Of a DNA stretch of 64,000 nt, positions 16,084 to 24,953 are shown piece after piece. Numbering within the stretch: position 1 is the first letter of the stretch; the number at the start of each line of letters is the position of its first letter. The DNA lies in contig CAYLKL010000002.1 of the NCBI GenBank assembly GCA_964384645.1, forward strand, positions 53,657 to 117,656, in the 5' to 3' direction. The DNA is from DAORIO01 sp964384645. Its GTDB lineage: Bacteria > Patescibacteriota > Minisyncoccia > Phycocordibacterales > UBA9973. The notes beneath the pieces were generated by a model that saw only the letters and a list, made by a program, of their open reading frames with translations, ran no database searches and had not been told where the DNA came from. Position numbers and translations under genes: made by a program.

Positions 16084-16362
16084 TTTTTCCACTTTTACAC
16101 TAACGAGCTTCCTTACCACCGTCTTACCATTAAAGTTTGTTTTTCTCTTGTTTTCAAAAGAAACAACTCCTTCTTTAAGAGCAAAAATAGTGTGATCTTT
16201 TCCTAGTCCAACATTAGCTCCTGGCATCATTTTTGTACCTCTTTGACGTAAAATAATCATACCTGGCTTTGCTTTTGAACCACCTGGAAGCTTAACACCA
16301 AGATATTGTGGATTTGAATCTCTTAGGTTGTGCGCTGTTCCACCTGCTTTTCTATGTGCCAT
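16081..16362 (-). CDS. rpmA: 50S ribosomal protein L27
   Basis: A 93-residue L27, whose N-terminal tail reaches the peptidyl-transferase centre. AHRKAGGTAHNLRDSNPQY, GVKLPGGSKAKPGMIILRQRG and GANVGLGKDHTIFAL are diagnostic. It starts directly with MAHRKAGG and has no cleavable Firmicutes-type N-terminal extension. It is not next to rplU, which lies 24 kb away, so the classical rplU-rpmA operon is split. Confidence 0.95.
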   Translation of the reverse strand: MAHRKAGGTAHNLRDSNPQYLGVKLPGGSKAKPGMIILRQRGTKMMPGANVGLGKDHTIFALKEGVVSFENKRKTNFNGKTVVRKLVSVKVEK

Positions 16363-16411
16363 AAAACTAAATAATTGTTATAATTTATAAGTACTAGCGA
16401 TTATACATAAT

Positions 16412-16786
16412 ATGATTACAAAAATCAAGGACTTTTTTGGCACTAAGACGGGTATTGACCTAGCTAGCGGAATATTGCTTATTTTAGCCATGATTGTATC
16501 TTTCTTGCTTGGTAGGCTTTCAAAAGACGCTAAAAATGCGATAATTATAGAACCCTCTATTCAGAAATCCAGCCAAATAAGCCCTGATTCATACACAATA
16601 GATAATGCGACAGAAAAGGCAAAAGAACTAGGAATAGGGTCAATAGTCGCATCTAAAAGAGGGAGTAAATACTATTTCGTTTGGTGCTCAGGAGCCAAAA
16701 CCCTAAGCGAAACAAATAAAATATACTTCGACTCTGAATCTTCCGCTCAAAGCGCGGGGTATAGCATAGCAAGCAATTGCAAATAA
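16412..16786 (+). CDS. Membrane-anchored protein with Ada-like metal-binding motif
   Basis: A 124-residue protein with one hydrophobic anchor (residues about 16-37, LASGILLILAMIVSFLLG) and an external C-terminal domain. The domain reads IVASKRGSKYYFVWCSGAKTL... NKIYFDSESSAQSAGYSIASNC. Its Cys-x-Gly-Ala and Gly-Tyr-x-x-x-x-x-Cys pieces resemble the small Ada/thermonuclease-associated metal-binding module. A zinc role is inferred; catalytic domains are absent. A TATACA box ends 4 nt before the ATG. The CAP-domain gene follows 2 bp downstream, suggesting co-export at the cell surface. Confidence 0.7.
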   Translation: MITKIKDFFGTKTGIDLASGILLILAMIVSFLLGRLSKDAKNAIIIEPSIQKSSQISPDSYTIDNATEKAKELGIGSIVASKRGSKYYFVWCSGAKTLSETNKIYFDSESSAQSAGYSIASNCK

Positions 16787-16788
16787 AA

Positions 16789-17712
16789 ATGAAGAATACA
16801 AAAATAATTTCAATACTATTAATTGCCTTTGTTGGTATAACTATTTGGACCCAAACTCCGGATATTAAAAAATACTTAATCAAATCAGGTGTTATTGAAA
16901 ATACAAGCGAAACCAATCAAAGTGACCTTGGGGCTTTTCCTTATTTTGAAGCCTCAGAACTTTTAGATGATTTACGCAACACAAATTTACCAGGACCACT
17001 TGAAAGGATTGAGGAGAATGAAATTCCAGAAGAAGGAGAAACTTTGGATGTAAAACAACCTAATTTTAATTTATCTGATGTAATAAAAGATACAAATATT
17101 TATAGAAATGAGAACAATCTTTCAAGTCTAGCAACGTCTGACACCTTAAATAAAATGGCTGAAGAAAAATTAAATGATATGTTTTATCGTGGATATTTCG
17201 AACACGTATCTCCGCAGGGAGTTGATATTGAAGACATTGCCGAATCTAGCCGTTACGAATATTTAGTTATAGGTGAAAACTTAGCTCTTGGCGGATTTAA
17301 AACATCAGAAGATGTTGTAAAGGCATGGAGCGAAAGTTTGCCTCATAAAAAAAACATGTTAGACCCTAGATACACCGAAATAGGAGTTGCAGTTAAAAGA
17401 GATGTCTATAAAGGTCACTTTGCCACTATCATTGTTCAACATTTTGGAAAACCAACATCTTCATGTCCTACAGTATCAAAACAAAACAAAGACAGCATCG
17501 ACGATATTCAACAAGAGCTTCACACCATAAAGAAAAGGATAGAGGAGCTTAAAAAACAAATAGAAGAAAACTACGAAGAATCCTTGGTGGAGGAACATAA
17601 TAAAATGGTATCTACATATAACAAAAAACTTTCGACGCTTAAAACCAAAGTAGAGGAGTACAACAAACAAGTCGAAGAATTTAATAAATGCGTTGAAAAA
17701 ACAAGTTCCTAA
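16789..17712 (+). CDS. Exported CAP-domain (SCP-like) protein
   Basis: A 307-residue cell-surface protein. An N-terminal signal anchor (IISILLIAFVGITIW) is followed by an acidic linker. The CAP domain (about residues 90-230) has the family pieces IYRNENNLSSLATSDTLNKM, YFEHVSPQGVDI, VIGENLALGGF, VVKAWSESLPHKKNMLDPRY, EIGVAVKRD and ATIIVQHFG. The C-terminal 75 residues form a coiled coil. Bacterial CAP proteins are widespread and of mostly unknown activity. The ATG at 16789 is preferred over an in-frame TTG at 16777 that would overlap the previous gene. Confidence 0.85.
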   Translation: MKNTKIISILLIAFVGITIWTQTPDIKKYLIKSGVIENTSETNQSDLGAFPYFEASELLDDLRNTNLPGPLERIEENEIPEEGETLDVKQPNFNLSDVIKDTNIYRNENNLSSLATSDTLNKMAEEKLNDMFYRGYFEHVSPQGVDIEDIAESSRYEYLVIGENLALGGFKTSEDVVKAWSESLPHKKNMLDPRYTEIGVAVKRDVYKGHFATIIVQHFGKPTSSCPTVSKQNKDSIDDIQQELHTIKKRIEELKKQIEENYEESLVEEHNKMVSTYNKKLSTLKTKVEEYNKQVEEFNKCVEKTSS

Positions 17713-18049
17713 TTTATCAATAATTTATACAAGGGGAGTGCTTTTTCGAGAGTGATACAATGTCGCACAATATATCTTTTGCGACATTGGCTATAGAGGA
17801 AAAATTATCTACTGTACAAATAATACGACTTAATACCTGCTCCAAATAATCTAATTACCCGCCTCAAACACTCCCTCCGCGTATTTACAATCCTTATTTA
17901 ATTTAAATATCCTTTAATCCCCCTTCTTTGGCATAAATCAATTAATGGATCAAACCTTATGATCAAACCGGCGACTCTTCCCTGCCTATTGCTCAAAAAA
18001 TTGACCTAAGCTACCATTAAGTTAATTAATTAAATATTTAATTTTTTTT
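17713..18049. other. Intergenic region with an inverted repeat
   Basis: 337 bp without a convincing gene. A 9-bp perfect inverted repeat CAATGTCGC (17758-17766)/GCGACATTG (17781-17789) with a 14-nt loop lacks a T-run, so it is more likely an operator or RNA structure than a terminator. Near 17850-17891 the minus strand reads as a short peptide end with a stop, possibly a gene remnant. The final 40 bp before the next ATG are almost pure A/T. Confidence 0.4.
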
Positions 18050-19000
18050 ATGAATTTAAACTCAAAAAATAAGAAAATTGCTGCTGCATTATTAATTCTA
18101 ATTATTGGTATTTTAATTGGCTTTTTTTTAAACAAGAATTCTAGGTTTTCTTTTTTAGAAAACAAGTATCCATTCGTAGCTCGTAGGGTTTTAATACAAA
18201 ATCCAAATGATATTATTATAAACTTCTTCGAACTTCGAAAATCTTTATCTACTTATATTGAACAAAATAAACTAGACATGGGTTTGTTTTTTCAATATAT
18301 ACCTACTGGTACAACCATTGGAGTAAACCAAGATAACCCTTATGTTGCTGCTAGTCTTTTAAAACTTCCCAATGTAATCGAAACGCAGAAAAAAATTGAA
18401 AACAAGGATATTGCCGGAAAAGATATGATAACAATAACAAGCAAATGGCTTGATGGAAACTATGGAACTTTATACAAAAAAGGTGTTGGCCAAAAAATAT
18501 CCGTAGACGAACTAATGAAAATATCAATTCAAGAATCGGATAATACTGCAAATAATATTTTAACAAACGATGTTATTGGTGGAACCCCGGTTAACTTTTA
18601 CAACTCCATAGATATATCGCCACAAATTCTTGAAGGAACAATTGCTGTTACTCCTAGAAACTACTTATCAATTCTAAGATCACTCTTTTTTGCAGGATAC
18701 TTATCAATAGATGGTTCAAATAAAGTACTTAAAATAATGACCGAAATAAACCCAAATGAAAATGACCTTGGAGCAAAACTCCCAAGTAATATTAAAATTG
18801 CTCAAAAAATAGGTGTATATGAAAAAAGTCCTGAAGAAAAAAATTACACATATTCAGACTGTGGAATATTTTATCACCCAAAAAGACCCTACATGCTTTG
18901 CGTAATGACTCGTGACACAAAAGAATCTGCTTCAAAACACACACAAGAAATATCTAAAATAATTTTTGATTATATAGAATCAGTAAATACTTATAGATAA
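18050..19000 (+). CDS. Class A beta-lactamase-like serine hydrolase
   Basis: A 316-residue membrane-anchored protein of the penicillin-binding/class A beta-lactamase fold. After the anchor (AAALLILIIGILIGFFL, residues 11-27) the three active-site motifs follow: S102-L-L-K105 in AASLLKLP, S163-D-N in QESDNTANN, and K253-I-G in AQKIGVYE (normally KTG). The SDN motif and overall spacing fit class A enzymes. The class A Omega-loop Glu (ExxLN) is not evident, so hydrolysis of beta-lactams cannot be claimed; a peptidase role on the wall is equally likely. It lies next to an M23 wall peptidase encoded on the other strand. Confidence 0.82.
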   Translation: MNLNSKNKKIAAALLILIIGILIGFFLNKNSRFSFLENKYPFVARRVLIQNPNDIIINFFELRKSLSTYIEQNKLDMGLFFQYIPTGTTIGVNQDNPYVAASLLKLPNVIETQKKIENKDIAGKDMITITSKWLDGNYGTLYKKGVGQKISVDELMKISIQESDNTANNILTNDVIGGTPVNFYNSIDISPQILEGTIAVTPRNYLSILRSLFFAGYLSIDGSNKVLKIMTEINPNENDLGAKLPSNIKIAQKIGVYEKSPEEKNYTYSDCGIFYHPKRPYMLCVMTRDTKESASKHTQEISKIIFDYIESVNTYR

Positions 19001-19006
19001 TATATT

Positions 19007-19896
19007 TTATCTTGCGCCCGTTTTTATCTGTCCCGCCAAAGGTACTGGCATATACAGCATTGGATCAAGATAAGCGTTAATAGCTGCAAGCGGTTGAGTC
19101 AAAATCTTACCCTTACAAGAAATACTTGGCTTAGTGTCTACTTTTACTGCATCCCCTGCGTAAACAGTGACGTGCAAATGCGGACCAGTAGAATAGCCTG
19201 TATTTCCACTATAAGCAACAATATCTCCACGCCTAACCCTTTGACCTGTTTGAGCTGATACTGCCGACAAATGACCGTATGTACTAGCAAGGCCGTTATC
19301 GTAGCGTATAAAGACCCATTTACCAAAAGAAGCCCTTTTACAAGCTGTATCGGTGTCTCCAGAGCCTTCAACAACACCATCTGCCATAGCAAGAACCGGA
19401 GTTCCAATTGATGCCCTAAAATCCACACCACTATGCGAGCCAGATGCATACAACCTTCCAGAAGCTGAAGTTTTACCGAAAAACTGAGTTACAAAAACAT
19501 CGGCAATAGGCCAAGAAAAAGGTGCCGACCCAGATTTTGGAATACTATTTGGGTCTAAAATATATTTCAACTCAGATTCATAAGTACGAATTTCATCTTC
19601 AAAATCTTTTCTTCTTTTTTCATTTGCGGCCAATAGTGTTTTGTAACCAGATTCTGAATTTTTTGTATCTTTCAAAATAGCCTGTGTGTCATTTTGAGTA
19701 GACTTAACAACACGCTCTTGTCCAGCCAAAGTAGTTTGCAGTTCTTCCAGTTTTTTCTTAGCGGTTTCTCTTGAATTTTTTTCAACAAATAATTGGTCTT
19801 TAACAGAGCTCAAACTATCAATATGCTCAATCATTTTTTCTTGAGCGATTGCTGACTCTTCTATTTCATTCCAAGAATCTGACAAGCTTTCATTTC
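19007..19896 (-). CDS. M23 murein peptidase, C-terminal piece of a gene split by an assembly gap
   Basis: Carries the end of a coiled coil and the LytM/M23 peptidase domain of an EnvC/NlpD-like wall hydrolase or hydrolase activator. The zinc site reads H-S-G-V-D-F (GSHSGVDFRASIGTPVLAMADG) and HLHV (GPHLHVTVYAG), with YDNGLASTYGHLS carrying the third His region. The frame is open up to the N-gap at 19897. Joined to the N-terminal piece at 20030-20485 through the shared 32-bp sequence, it would give one continuous protein (RNESLSDSWNE then IEESAIAQ). An ATG at 19885 is unlikely to be a true start. Confidence 0.85.
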
Positions 19897-20061
19897 NNNN
19901 NNNNNNAAATCCTCCTACTTTGGGAGTAGCTACTTTCGATACTTTAAATTCTGCTGGCGTACCGTATGATAGTTATAATAATTCATTTGGAAAAGCTGAC
20001 CAACTCACAAGTTTACCTATCGATTTATCTTCATTCCAAGAATCTGACAAGCTTTCATTTC
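19865..20061. other. Assembly gap with 32-bp flanking duplication and foreign insert
   Basis: A 32-bp sequence (19865-19896) recurs exactly at 20030-20061. Between the copies lie ten Ns (19897-19906) and 123 bp that break the peptidase frame. The 123 bp are open on the plus strand and give a protein-like translation (GVATFDTLNSAGVPYDSYNN and on). This looks like a wrong scaffold join or a strain variant rather than a real gene structure. Confidence 0.8.
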
Positions 20062-20485
20062 TAAGAAGTTTTGTAATGAGTGGAGTTCTTTCTTCAACAT
20101 CCATATCGCGTATTAAAACTGCAATTGATTTTCTTTGAGAGCTTATAACAGCGTCTTTATCGTTTATATCGACACTAAGTCCTGATATAGCATTTTGCTC
20201 TCTTTCTATTTTCTGTTTAGTGATCTTTATATCAGATGCCAACTTTTGTTGTGTTAATTTTAAAAGATTCAATTCATCATTAAGGCTTTTAACAGAACCT
20301 CCGATTTCAAGAAGTTTTTTTTGATACTCGGCATTTTCTCTTTCAAGATTTTCCAACTCCTGACTTTTTTGCTCAATACGTTGATTTATTTCGTCAACGG
20401 TTAGAGCGCTCGTTTTTGAATAAACAAAAAAACAAAGACTCAAAAAAACCAATACTAAAGAAATTTTTTTTATCTTTGTTTTCAT
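19973..20485 (-). CDS. M23 murein peptidase, N-terminal piece of the split gene
   Basis: The signal peptide (KISLVLVFLSLCFFVYSKTSA) and the first half of the coiled coil (INQRIEQKSQELENLERENA and following) of the exported wall hydrolase whose catalytic part lies at 19007-19896. Only 20030-20485 is likely genuine; the last residues encoded by 19973-20029 (KSIGKLVSWSAFPNELL) come from the foreign insert. Coiled-coil plus M23 is the architecture of EnvC, which activates amidases during cell separation. The start lies 5 bp after the gltX stop, so the two form an operon. Confidence 0.8.
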   Translation of the reverse strand: MKTKIKKISLVLVFLSLCFFVYSKTSALTVDEINQRIEQKSQELENLERENAEYQKKLLEIGGSVKSLNDELNLLKLTQQKLASDIKITKQKIEREQNAISGLSVDINDKDAVISSQRKSIAVLIRDMDVEERTPLITKLLRNESLSDSWNEDKSIGKLVSWSAFPNELL

Positions 20486-20489
20486 TAAG

Positions 20490-21821
20490 TTAATTTAATA
20501 CAGTTAAAGAATTTTTTAATCTTTTAATTGAATCTTCTTTACCCAAAACGCCAGCTATTGTGAACGGATCTGGTGATTTTTCTTGCCCTGAAAGTGCGTA
20601 GCGCATAGGATGAAGCACTGCACCTCTTTTCTCTTCCTTGTCGGCGTATTGCATAACAGCATTTTTTATCACATCCGCATTATAATCATTTATATTTTCT
20701 AGTATTTCTACCAACGAGTTTAGGTGTTTTGATGTGACAGAAGAATCTTGTTTTCCGTTCCAATTTAAAATATCTTTTTCAATAGACAAATCAGATGAGA
20801 GGAAGTTAAATTCACCAGACTCGATTAATTCTTTTATTTCAATACCGTTGGAGATTCTTTCAAAAATAACTGGAATTATTTTTTCTAAATATTTAGCATT
20901 TTTTTCAGCAAAATCACTTGGGATAAATTGCTTGACATACTTCCCTCTTTGTTGTTCTGTAAGTTTTTTAAGATGTTCTTTGTTTATCCAATTTAGCTTT
21001 TCTATATTGAATACTCCCCCACCCTTTTGTACTTTTTCGAGCTTAAATTGACTCACTAAAGCATCTTTTGTAAAGACCTCTTCATCAGTACCGGGATTCC
21101 AACCAATAAGCGCCATGAAGTTTAAAATGGCTTCCGGAAGGTATCCCTGATCCTTGTATTCTATAGCTGGAATAACTTCTGGATCACGCTTTGAAAGCTT
21201 TGATTTGTCTTTGCCTAAAATAAGCGGAATATGAGCATACAATGGTCGATTTGCGCCGATTGCTTCTTGTATTAGAATTTGCCGAGGAGTATTTGAAATA
21301 TGTTCTTGTCCACGAATAACGTGCGTGATTTTCATTTCATGGTCATCCACCACAACTGTAAAATGATAAAGTGGACTTTCAATATCTCGCGCAATAATAA
21401 AATCCCCAAGCTCTTTTGTGTTAAAAGTAATATCGCCTAAAATAATATCGTTGAAAGTTATATCTTTTCCAGAATTTCTAAGTCTTATAACTTCACTTCT
21501 TTGCCCTTCTTCTTTTACTTCTTCTTTAGAAATATAAGCAACATCGCGCGCAATCAAATCTTCCAAATATTTTTTATAGATTTCTTTTCTGTCGCTTTGT
21601 CTGAAAAATTCATCATGTTCAAGGCCAAGCCATTTAAAGACTGCCAAAAACTCATCCTCATACTCTTTCTTCGAACGTTCAGGGTCTGTATCTTCAGAAC
21701 GCAAAATAAACTTACCGCCAGTAGATCTTGCGTATAAATAGTTATAAAGTGCAGATCGCACTCCTCCTATATGAAAATGCCCCGTTGGACTTGGCGCAAA
21801 TCGTGTAATTACTTCACTCAT
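20490..21821 (-). CDS. gltX: Glutamyl-tRNA synthetase
   Basis: A class I aminoacyl-tRNA synthetase of 443 residues that charges tRNA-Glu. The HIGH-like motif is in RFAPSPTGHFHIGGVRSALY, the KMSKS-like motif is KLSKRD (GKDKSKLSKRDPEV), and VITRFAPSPTG at the extreme N-terminus fixes the start. FILRSEDTDPERSK and HVIRGQEHISNTPRQ are also diagnostic. It is shorter than the usual 470-490 residues. Whether it also charges tRNA-Gln, as is common where GlnRS is absent, cannot be decided here. The wall peptidase gene follows 4 bp downstream. Confidence 0.95.
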   Translation of the reverse strand: MSEVITRFAPSPTGHFHIGGVRSALYNYLYARSTGGKFILRSEDTDPERSKKEYEDEFLAVFKWLGLEHDEFFRQSDRKEIYKKYLEDLIARDVAYISKEEVKEEGQRSEVIRLRNSGKDITFNDIILGDITFNTKELGDFIIARDIESPLYHFTVVVDDHEMKITHVIRGQEHISNTPRQILIQEAIGANRPLYAHIPLILGKDKSKLSKRDPEVIPAIEYKDQGYLPEAILNFMALIGWNPGTDEEVFTKDALVSQFKLEKVQKGGGVFNIEKLNWINKEHLKKLTEQQRGKYVKQFIPSDFAEKNAKYLEKIIPVIFERISNGIEIKELIESGEFNFLSSDLSIEKDILNWNGKQDSSVTSKHLNSLVEILENINDYNADVIKNAVMQYADKEEKRGAVLHPMRYALSGQEKSPDPFTIAGVLGKEDSIKRLKNSLTVLN

Positions 21822-21883
21822 CCTTGGATTTTATCAATTTTCAGCCTTTTTGTCTAAAAATCGTTTTTAAAAAATAATAATAT

Positions 21884-21907
21884 AAAAACGCCCTATAAGG
21901 TGTTTTT
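21884..21907 (-). terminator. Terminator after murG
   Basis: AAAAACGCC/GGTGTTTTT stem with loop CTATAA. A TAGTAATTAG-type repeat lies between the murG stop and this hairpin, the same arrangement as after three other genes here. Confidence 0.65.
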
Positions 21908-21948
21908 AGATTTCTAATTACTAATATACTAACTACCAAAATACTAGT

Positions 21949-23082
21949 TTATTTCTCATGCGATATTCCAATCGCCAAAAGTTCTTGTGCGACCTTTTCT
22001 CCAGCATCTAGTGGAGAAAAAGCGCGAGCCGAGACGCTCATCTTTTGCCAAAGTTCTGGATTTTCTATTACTCTATCAATCTCAGTTGAAATTACAGCTG
22101 GTGACAAATTATTTTCTTCGATAACAATTGCCCCACCTGCCCGTGCAAGAGAATAAGCATTCTTCCTTTGGTGATCTGCGTTTGAATTTGTTATTGGAAT
22201 TAAAATAGAAGGAATACCCCAAGAGGCAATTTCAAAAATCATAGACCCCGCGCGAGAGATAACCACTTTTGAAACACCTGACGCCATAGATAAAGCGACT
22301 GTATTTAAATAACCAAACAATTTATACCTGTCTCTAATTTCTTCTGGAAGATTTTCAAGAACAATTTTTGATCTTGTTTCCATACTAGAAATATTTTTCA
22401 CTCCACACTGATGAATAATCTGATACTTCTGCAAAAGCATTGGAAGCGCATCTAAAATTTCGTCATTTATAATTTCAGAACCCTGCGAACCGCCGACAAT
22501 CAAAATAGTCGGAATATCGCTTTTCAATTTCAAAAACTCATAAGCACCAACCCCAACAGGTTTTACAACACCTCGCCTCATAGGCAAACCTGTTACCGCA
22601 GTTTTCTCTTTTGGAAAATATTCCATGGCTTCTGGAAAAGAAACAGCAATTCTTTGTGCAAATTTTGCAGAGTATTTATTTACCCGCCCTGGACTTGCGT
22701 CTGATTCGTGAATAAAAACCGGGATACGAAGAAGCCTTGCAGCTGTAACAACTGGAAAACTTAAATAGCCACCTTTTGAAAAAACCACGTCAGGATAAAT
22801 AGACCACAAAATAAAGACGGCTCGAAATGTTGCGAAGGCGGTTTTAAATAAATCAAAAAAATTTTTAATAGAAAAATATGTTCTAAGCTTTCCTGAATCA
22901 AGTTTTATAAACTCTAATCCATTTTCAAAAACTAATTGTTTGTCGTAAGGATCATTTGATATAAAATACATTCGCGCACCGACTATCTTTTCTTTTTCAA
23001 TTTGATTGTTTAATTCTTCGGCAACAGCAATAAGCGGATAAAAATGCCCCCCAGTTCCACCTCCTACAAATACGAATTTCAT
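21949..23082 (-). CDS. murG: Lipid II-forming GlcNAc transferase MurG
   Basis: A 377-residue peripheral membrane glycosyltransferase that adds GlcNAc to lipid I to give lipid II. N-terminal GGGTGGHFYPLIAVAEEL, the KGGYLSFPVVTAARLL and FIHESDASPGRVNKY segments, TILIVGGSQGSEIIND and the UDP-GlcNAc-binding region VVISRAGSMIFEIASWGIPSILIPI match the family. It is the upstream partner of FtsW in the usual division cluster, but here a plus-strand lipoprotein gene separates the two. Start at 23082 places the G-loop near residue 8, as expected. Confidence 0.95.
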   Translation of the reverse strand: MKFVFVGGGTGGHFYPLIAVAEELNNQIEKEKIVGARMYFISNDPYDKQLVFENGLEFIKLDSGKLRTYFSIKNFFDLFKTAFATFRAVFILWSIYPDVVFSKGGYLSFPVVTAARLLRIPVFIHESDASPGRVNKYSAKFAQRIAVSFPEAMEYFPKEKTAVTGLPMRRGVVKPVGVGAYEFLKLKSDIPTILIVGGSQGSEIINDEILDALPMLLQKYQIIHQCGVKNISSMETRSKIVLENLPEEIRDRYKLFGYLNTVALSMASGVSKVVISRAGSMIFEIASWGIPSILIPITNSNADHQRKNAYSLARAGGAIVIEENNLSPAVISTEIDRVIENPELWQKMSVSARAFSPLDAGEKVAQELLAIGISHEK

Positions 23083-23130
23083 ATTTTAAATTTTAACATA
23101 AAAGACTTAAAAAATAAGCTGTTTTTATTC

Positions 23131-23159
23131 TTGACTTTTAGATTGTTTAGTGATATAAT
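23131..23159 (+). promoter_or_regulatory. Consensus sigma-70 promoter
   Basis: TTGACT (23131-23136), 17-bp spacer and TATAAT (23154-23159). The expected start near 23166 leaves a leader of about 22 nt before the lipoprotein ATG, unlike the leaderless genes nearby. Confidence 0.75.
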
Positions 23160-23187
23160 ATCTAAGAACAAGCTAAAAAATCGCTCT

Positions 23188-23625
23188 ATGAAAACCATTA
23201 TTGTATTATCACTATTTATAACTCTTGGCTTCGCAAGTTGTGATCAAAAAGTATCCCAACAAAAAATATGCGAGGAATATTCAATAAAGTGTGAAATTCT
23301 TAAGGACAATTACTTATTATTTCCACTCGAAGCTTCTTCTGAAGTGACGGATGTTTACGGGGAACCTATTATAACTAACAGTTACCAATGGTACTTTGTA
23401 AACAGTAAACATAAAGTTTTGGCTCCATGTGGTATAAATTATACTAATACCCCCTACCCAACTGTAGAAGCATTCCTGGAACTATTTGGCTCGAATATAA
23501 AAATTGATACTGTTAATTTTACTGGTTTAAAAGCTTTAATAGTATTAACTGGTTCAGGTGAAATACAAAAAGGCAGTGCTCTGAACAATCCTTATTTCGT
23601 AACAGCAAATGTAATTACACCTTAA
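23188..23625 (+). CDS. Small secreted lipoprotein
   Basis: A 145-residue protein of unknown function with a lipoprotein signal peptide: KTIIVLSLFITLGFASC, lipobox L-G-F-A-S-C with Cys18 as the lipidated residue. The mature part has further Cys residues (KICEEYSIKCEIL, APCGINY) that may form disulfides. It is transcribed alone against the flow of the murG-ftsW block from a consensus promoter and ends in its own terminator, so it looks like an inserted single-gene unit. The frame is open from 23044, but the 23188 start gives the signal peptide and follows the promoter. Confidence 0.78.
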   Translation: MKTIIVLSLFITLGFASCDQKVSQQKICEEYSIKCEILKDNYLLFPLEASSEVTDVYGEPIITNSYQWYFVNSKHKVLAPCGINYTNTPYPTVEAFLELFGSNIKIDTVNFTGLKALIVLTGSGEIQKGSALNNPYFVTANVITP

Positions 23626-23644
23626 AATGAAATCATTTAAAATG

Positions 23645-23671
23645 AAAGGCGTCCTATTTGGACGCCTTTTT
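23645..23671. terminator. Bidirectional terminator (lipoprotein gene/ftsW)
   Basis: AAAGGCGTCC/GGACGCCTTT with loop TATTT and T/A runs on both sides. It also ends ftsW, whose stop is followed by an AT-rich TAG-repeat spacer. Confidence 0.85.
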
Positions 23672-23700
23672 TAATTGTCTAATTATCTATACTCTAATCT

Positions 23701-24840
23701 CTACTCATCTTGCTTACTTATGTCTCTCTGATTTTTGGAAATATTCAAAATTATTCCCATCGCAGCAAGAGATATCATAAGCGATGTTCCTCCATGACTC
23801 ATAAACACCAGTGGTACTCCAGTTAAAGGAAACAGACCGCTCATAGCTGCGATATTTATAAAACTCTGAGCAGTAATCATTGTAATTATTCCAAGGACCA
23901 AAAGTGAAGAAAACATATCTGGAGCGCGTCTTGCAATTCTAAAACCGCGAAGCGCAAAAGCAACATATAAAATAATTACGGAAAAAGTTCCAACAAAACC
24001 AAACTCTTCGCCTAGAACTGCAAAAATTGAGTCACCTTGTGGCTCTGGTAAATAACTAAACTTTTGAACACTTTGCCCCAAACCTCGCCCAAAAACCCCT
24101 CCTGAACCTATGGCAATATGCGACTGGTCCAACTGAAAAGATGCTCCTCGAAGATCAGATGCAGGGTTTATAAAAGTTTGAATTCTTTCTCGAAGATATG
24201 GTCGAGTTAAAACAGCAATTGCTAAAACCGCACAAATAGAAACAAAAATAATTAATATTTTTTTAAGTTTTACACCAAAAACAAACAAGAGTGCACCAAA
24301 CACTGCCGTTAAAAGAATTATACTTTTTGTGTCTGGCTGTTTAAACAACAACGCAAAAGAAGTGACAATCAAAAGCGCTGGTGCTACCAAAGACGCTTTA
24401 TCGAATTTCTTATTTTTTAACCAAGAAAGATATTTGGCAGAATAAATTATAAAAGCAATTTTAAAAAATTCTACCGGCTGAAAAGATACTCCAAAAATAG
24501 AGATCCATCTTCTTGCTCCTCCGTGCGTCAAGCTAATCGCAGGAATAAAAACCAAAACTAAACCAATAATTGAAACAAACAAAATCGGCACACTCCATTT
24601 TTTCCAAAACCCGTAAGGAATTTTAGAAGTCACATACATTGCCAAAAGCCCTCCGACAAGTCCGAAAATTATTTGATTTTCCAATACTCCCAAAAATTTT
24701 ACTTCGTTCTTTGCGTAAACACCAAGAGAAGCTGATATAAAAATAATTGTCCCAATAGCCACCAATATCAAAACAAGTCCAAGAAAAAACTTATCGACAT
24801 GGCCTTTTGTTTTATCCATCGGGTTAGTGAAAAATGGCAT
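23701..24840 (-). CDS. ftsW: Peptidoglycan glycosyltransferase FtsW
   Basis: A 379-residue polytopic SEDS protein that polymerises lipid II at the septum. The FtsW/RodA/SpoVE signatures are visible: GGARRWISIFGVSFQPVEFFK, FKQPDTKSIILL, LDQSHIAIGSGGVFGRGLG, QSVQKFSYLPEPQGDSIFAV and GVPLVFMSHGGTSLM. The Asp in FKQPD and the Pro-rich end match the catalytic family pattern. Position between mraY and murG favours FtsW over RodA. It follows mraY after 113 bp that contain no evident gene. Confidence 0.92.
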   Translation of the reverse strand: MPFFTNPMDKTKGHVDKFFLGLVLILVAIGTIIFISASLGVYAKNEVKFLGVLENQIIFGLVGGLLAMYVTSKIPYGFWKKWSVPILFVSIIGLVLVFIPAISLTHGGARRWISIFGVSFQPVEFFKIAFIIYSAKYLSWLKNKKFDKASLVAPALLIVTSFALLFKQPDTKSIILLTAVFGALLFVFGVKLKKILIIFVSICAVLAIAVLTRPYLRERIQTFINPASDLRGASFQLDQSHIAIGSGGVFGRGLGQSVQKFSYLPEPQGDSIFAVLGEEFGFVGTFSVIILYVAFALRGFRIARRAPDMFSSLLVLGIITMITAQSFINIAAMSGLFPLTGVPLVFMSHGGTSLMISLAAMGIILNISKNQRDISKQDE

Positions 24841-24953
24841 TGGTGTGCCACTTTTGTAAATTATTTAATAATTGTATATTTGTCTTCATTTTAGTTTAAA
24901 TTACCCCTTATCCCCGCACCATGTGCTATGCCATTTTCTACTACCCGATCAAA

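Noticed and set aside
17758..17789. Intrinsic terminator or riboswitch at the CAATGTCGC dyad
   Set aside because: No T-run follows the stem, and no recognised aptamer motif is present.
17850..17891. Short minus-strand peptide end (CKYAEGVFEAGN then stop)
   Set aside because: Looks protein-like but is too short and isolated by stops to call a pseudogene.
19865..20061. Transposon insertion with a 32-bp target-site duplication
   Set aside because: The gap touches one repeat exactly and no transposase or terminal inverted repeat is visible; a scaffold join is simpler.
23044..23187. N-terminal extension of the lipoprotein ORF across the murG start
   Set aside because: It would precede the promoter and bury the signal peptide; the start at 23188 fits promoter and lipobox.
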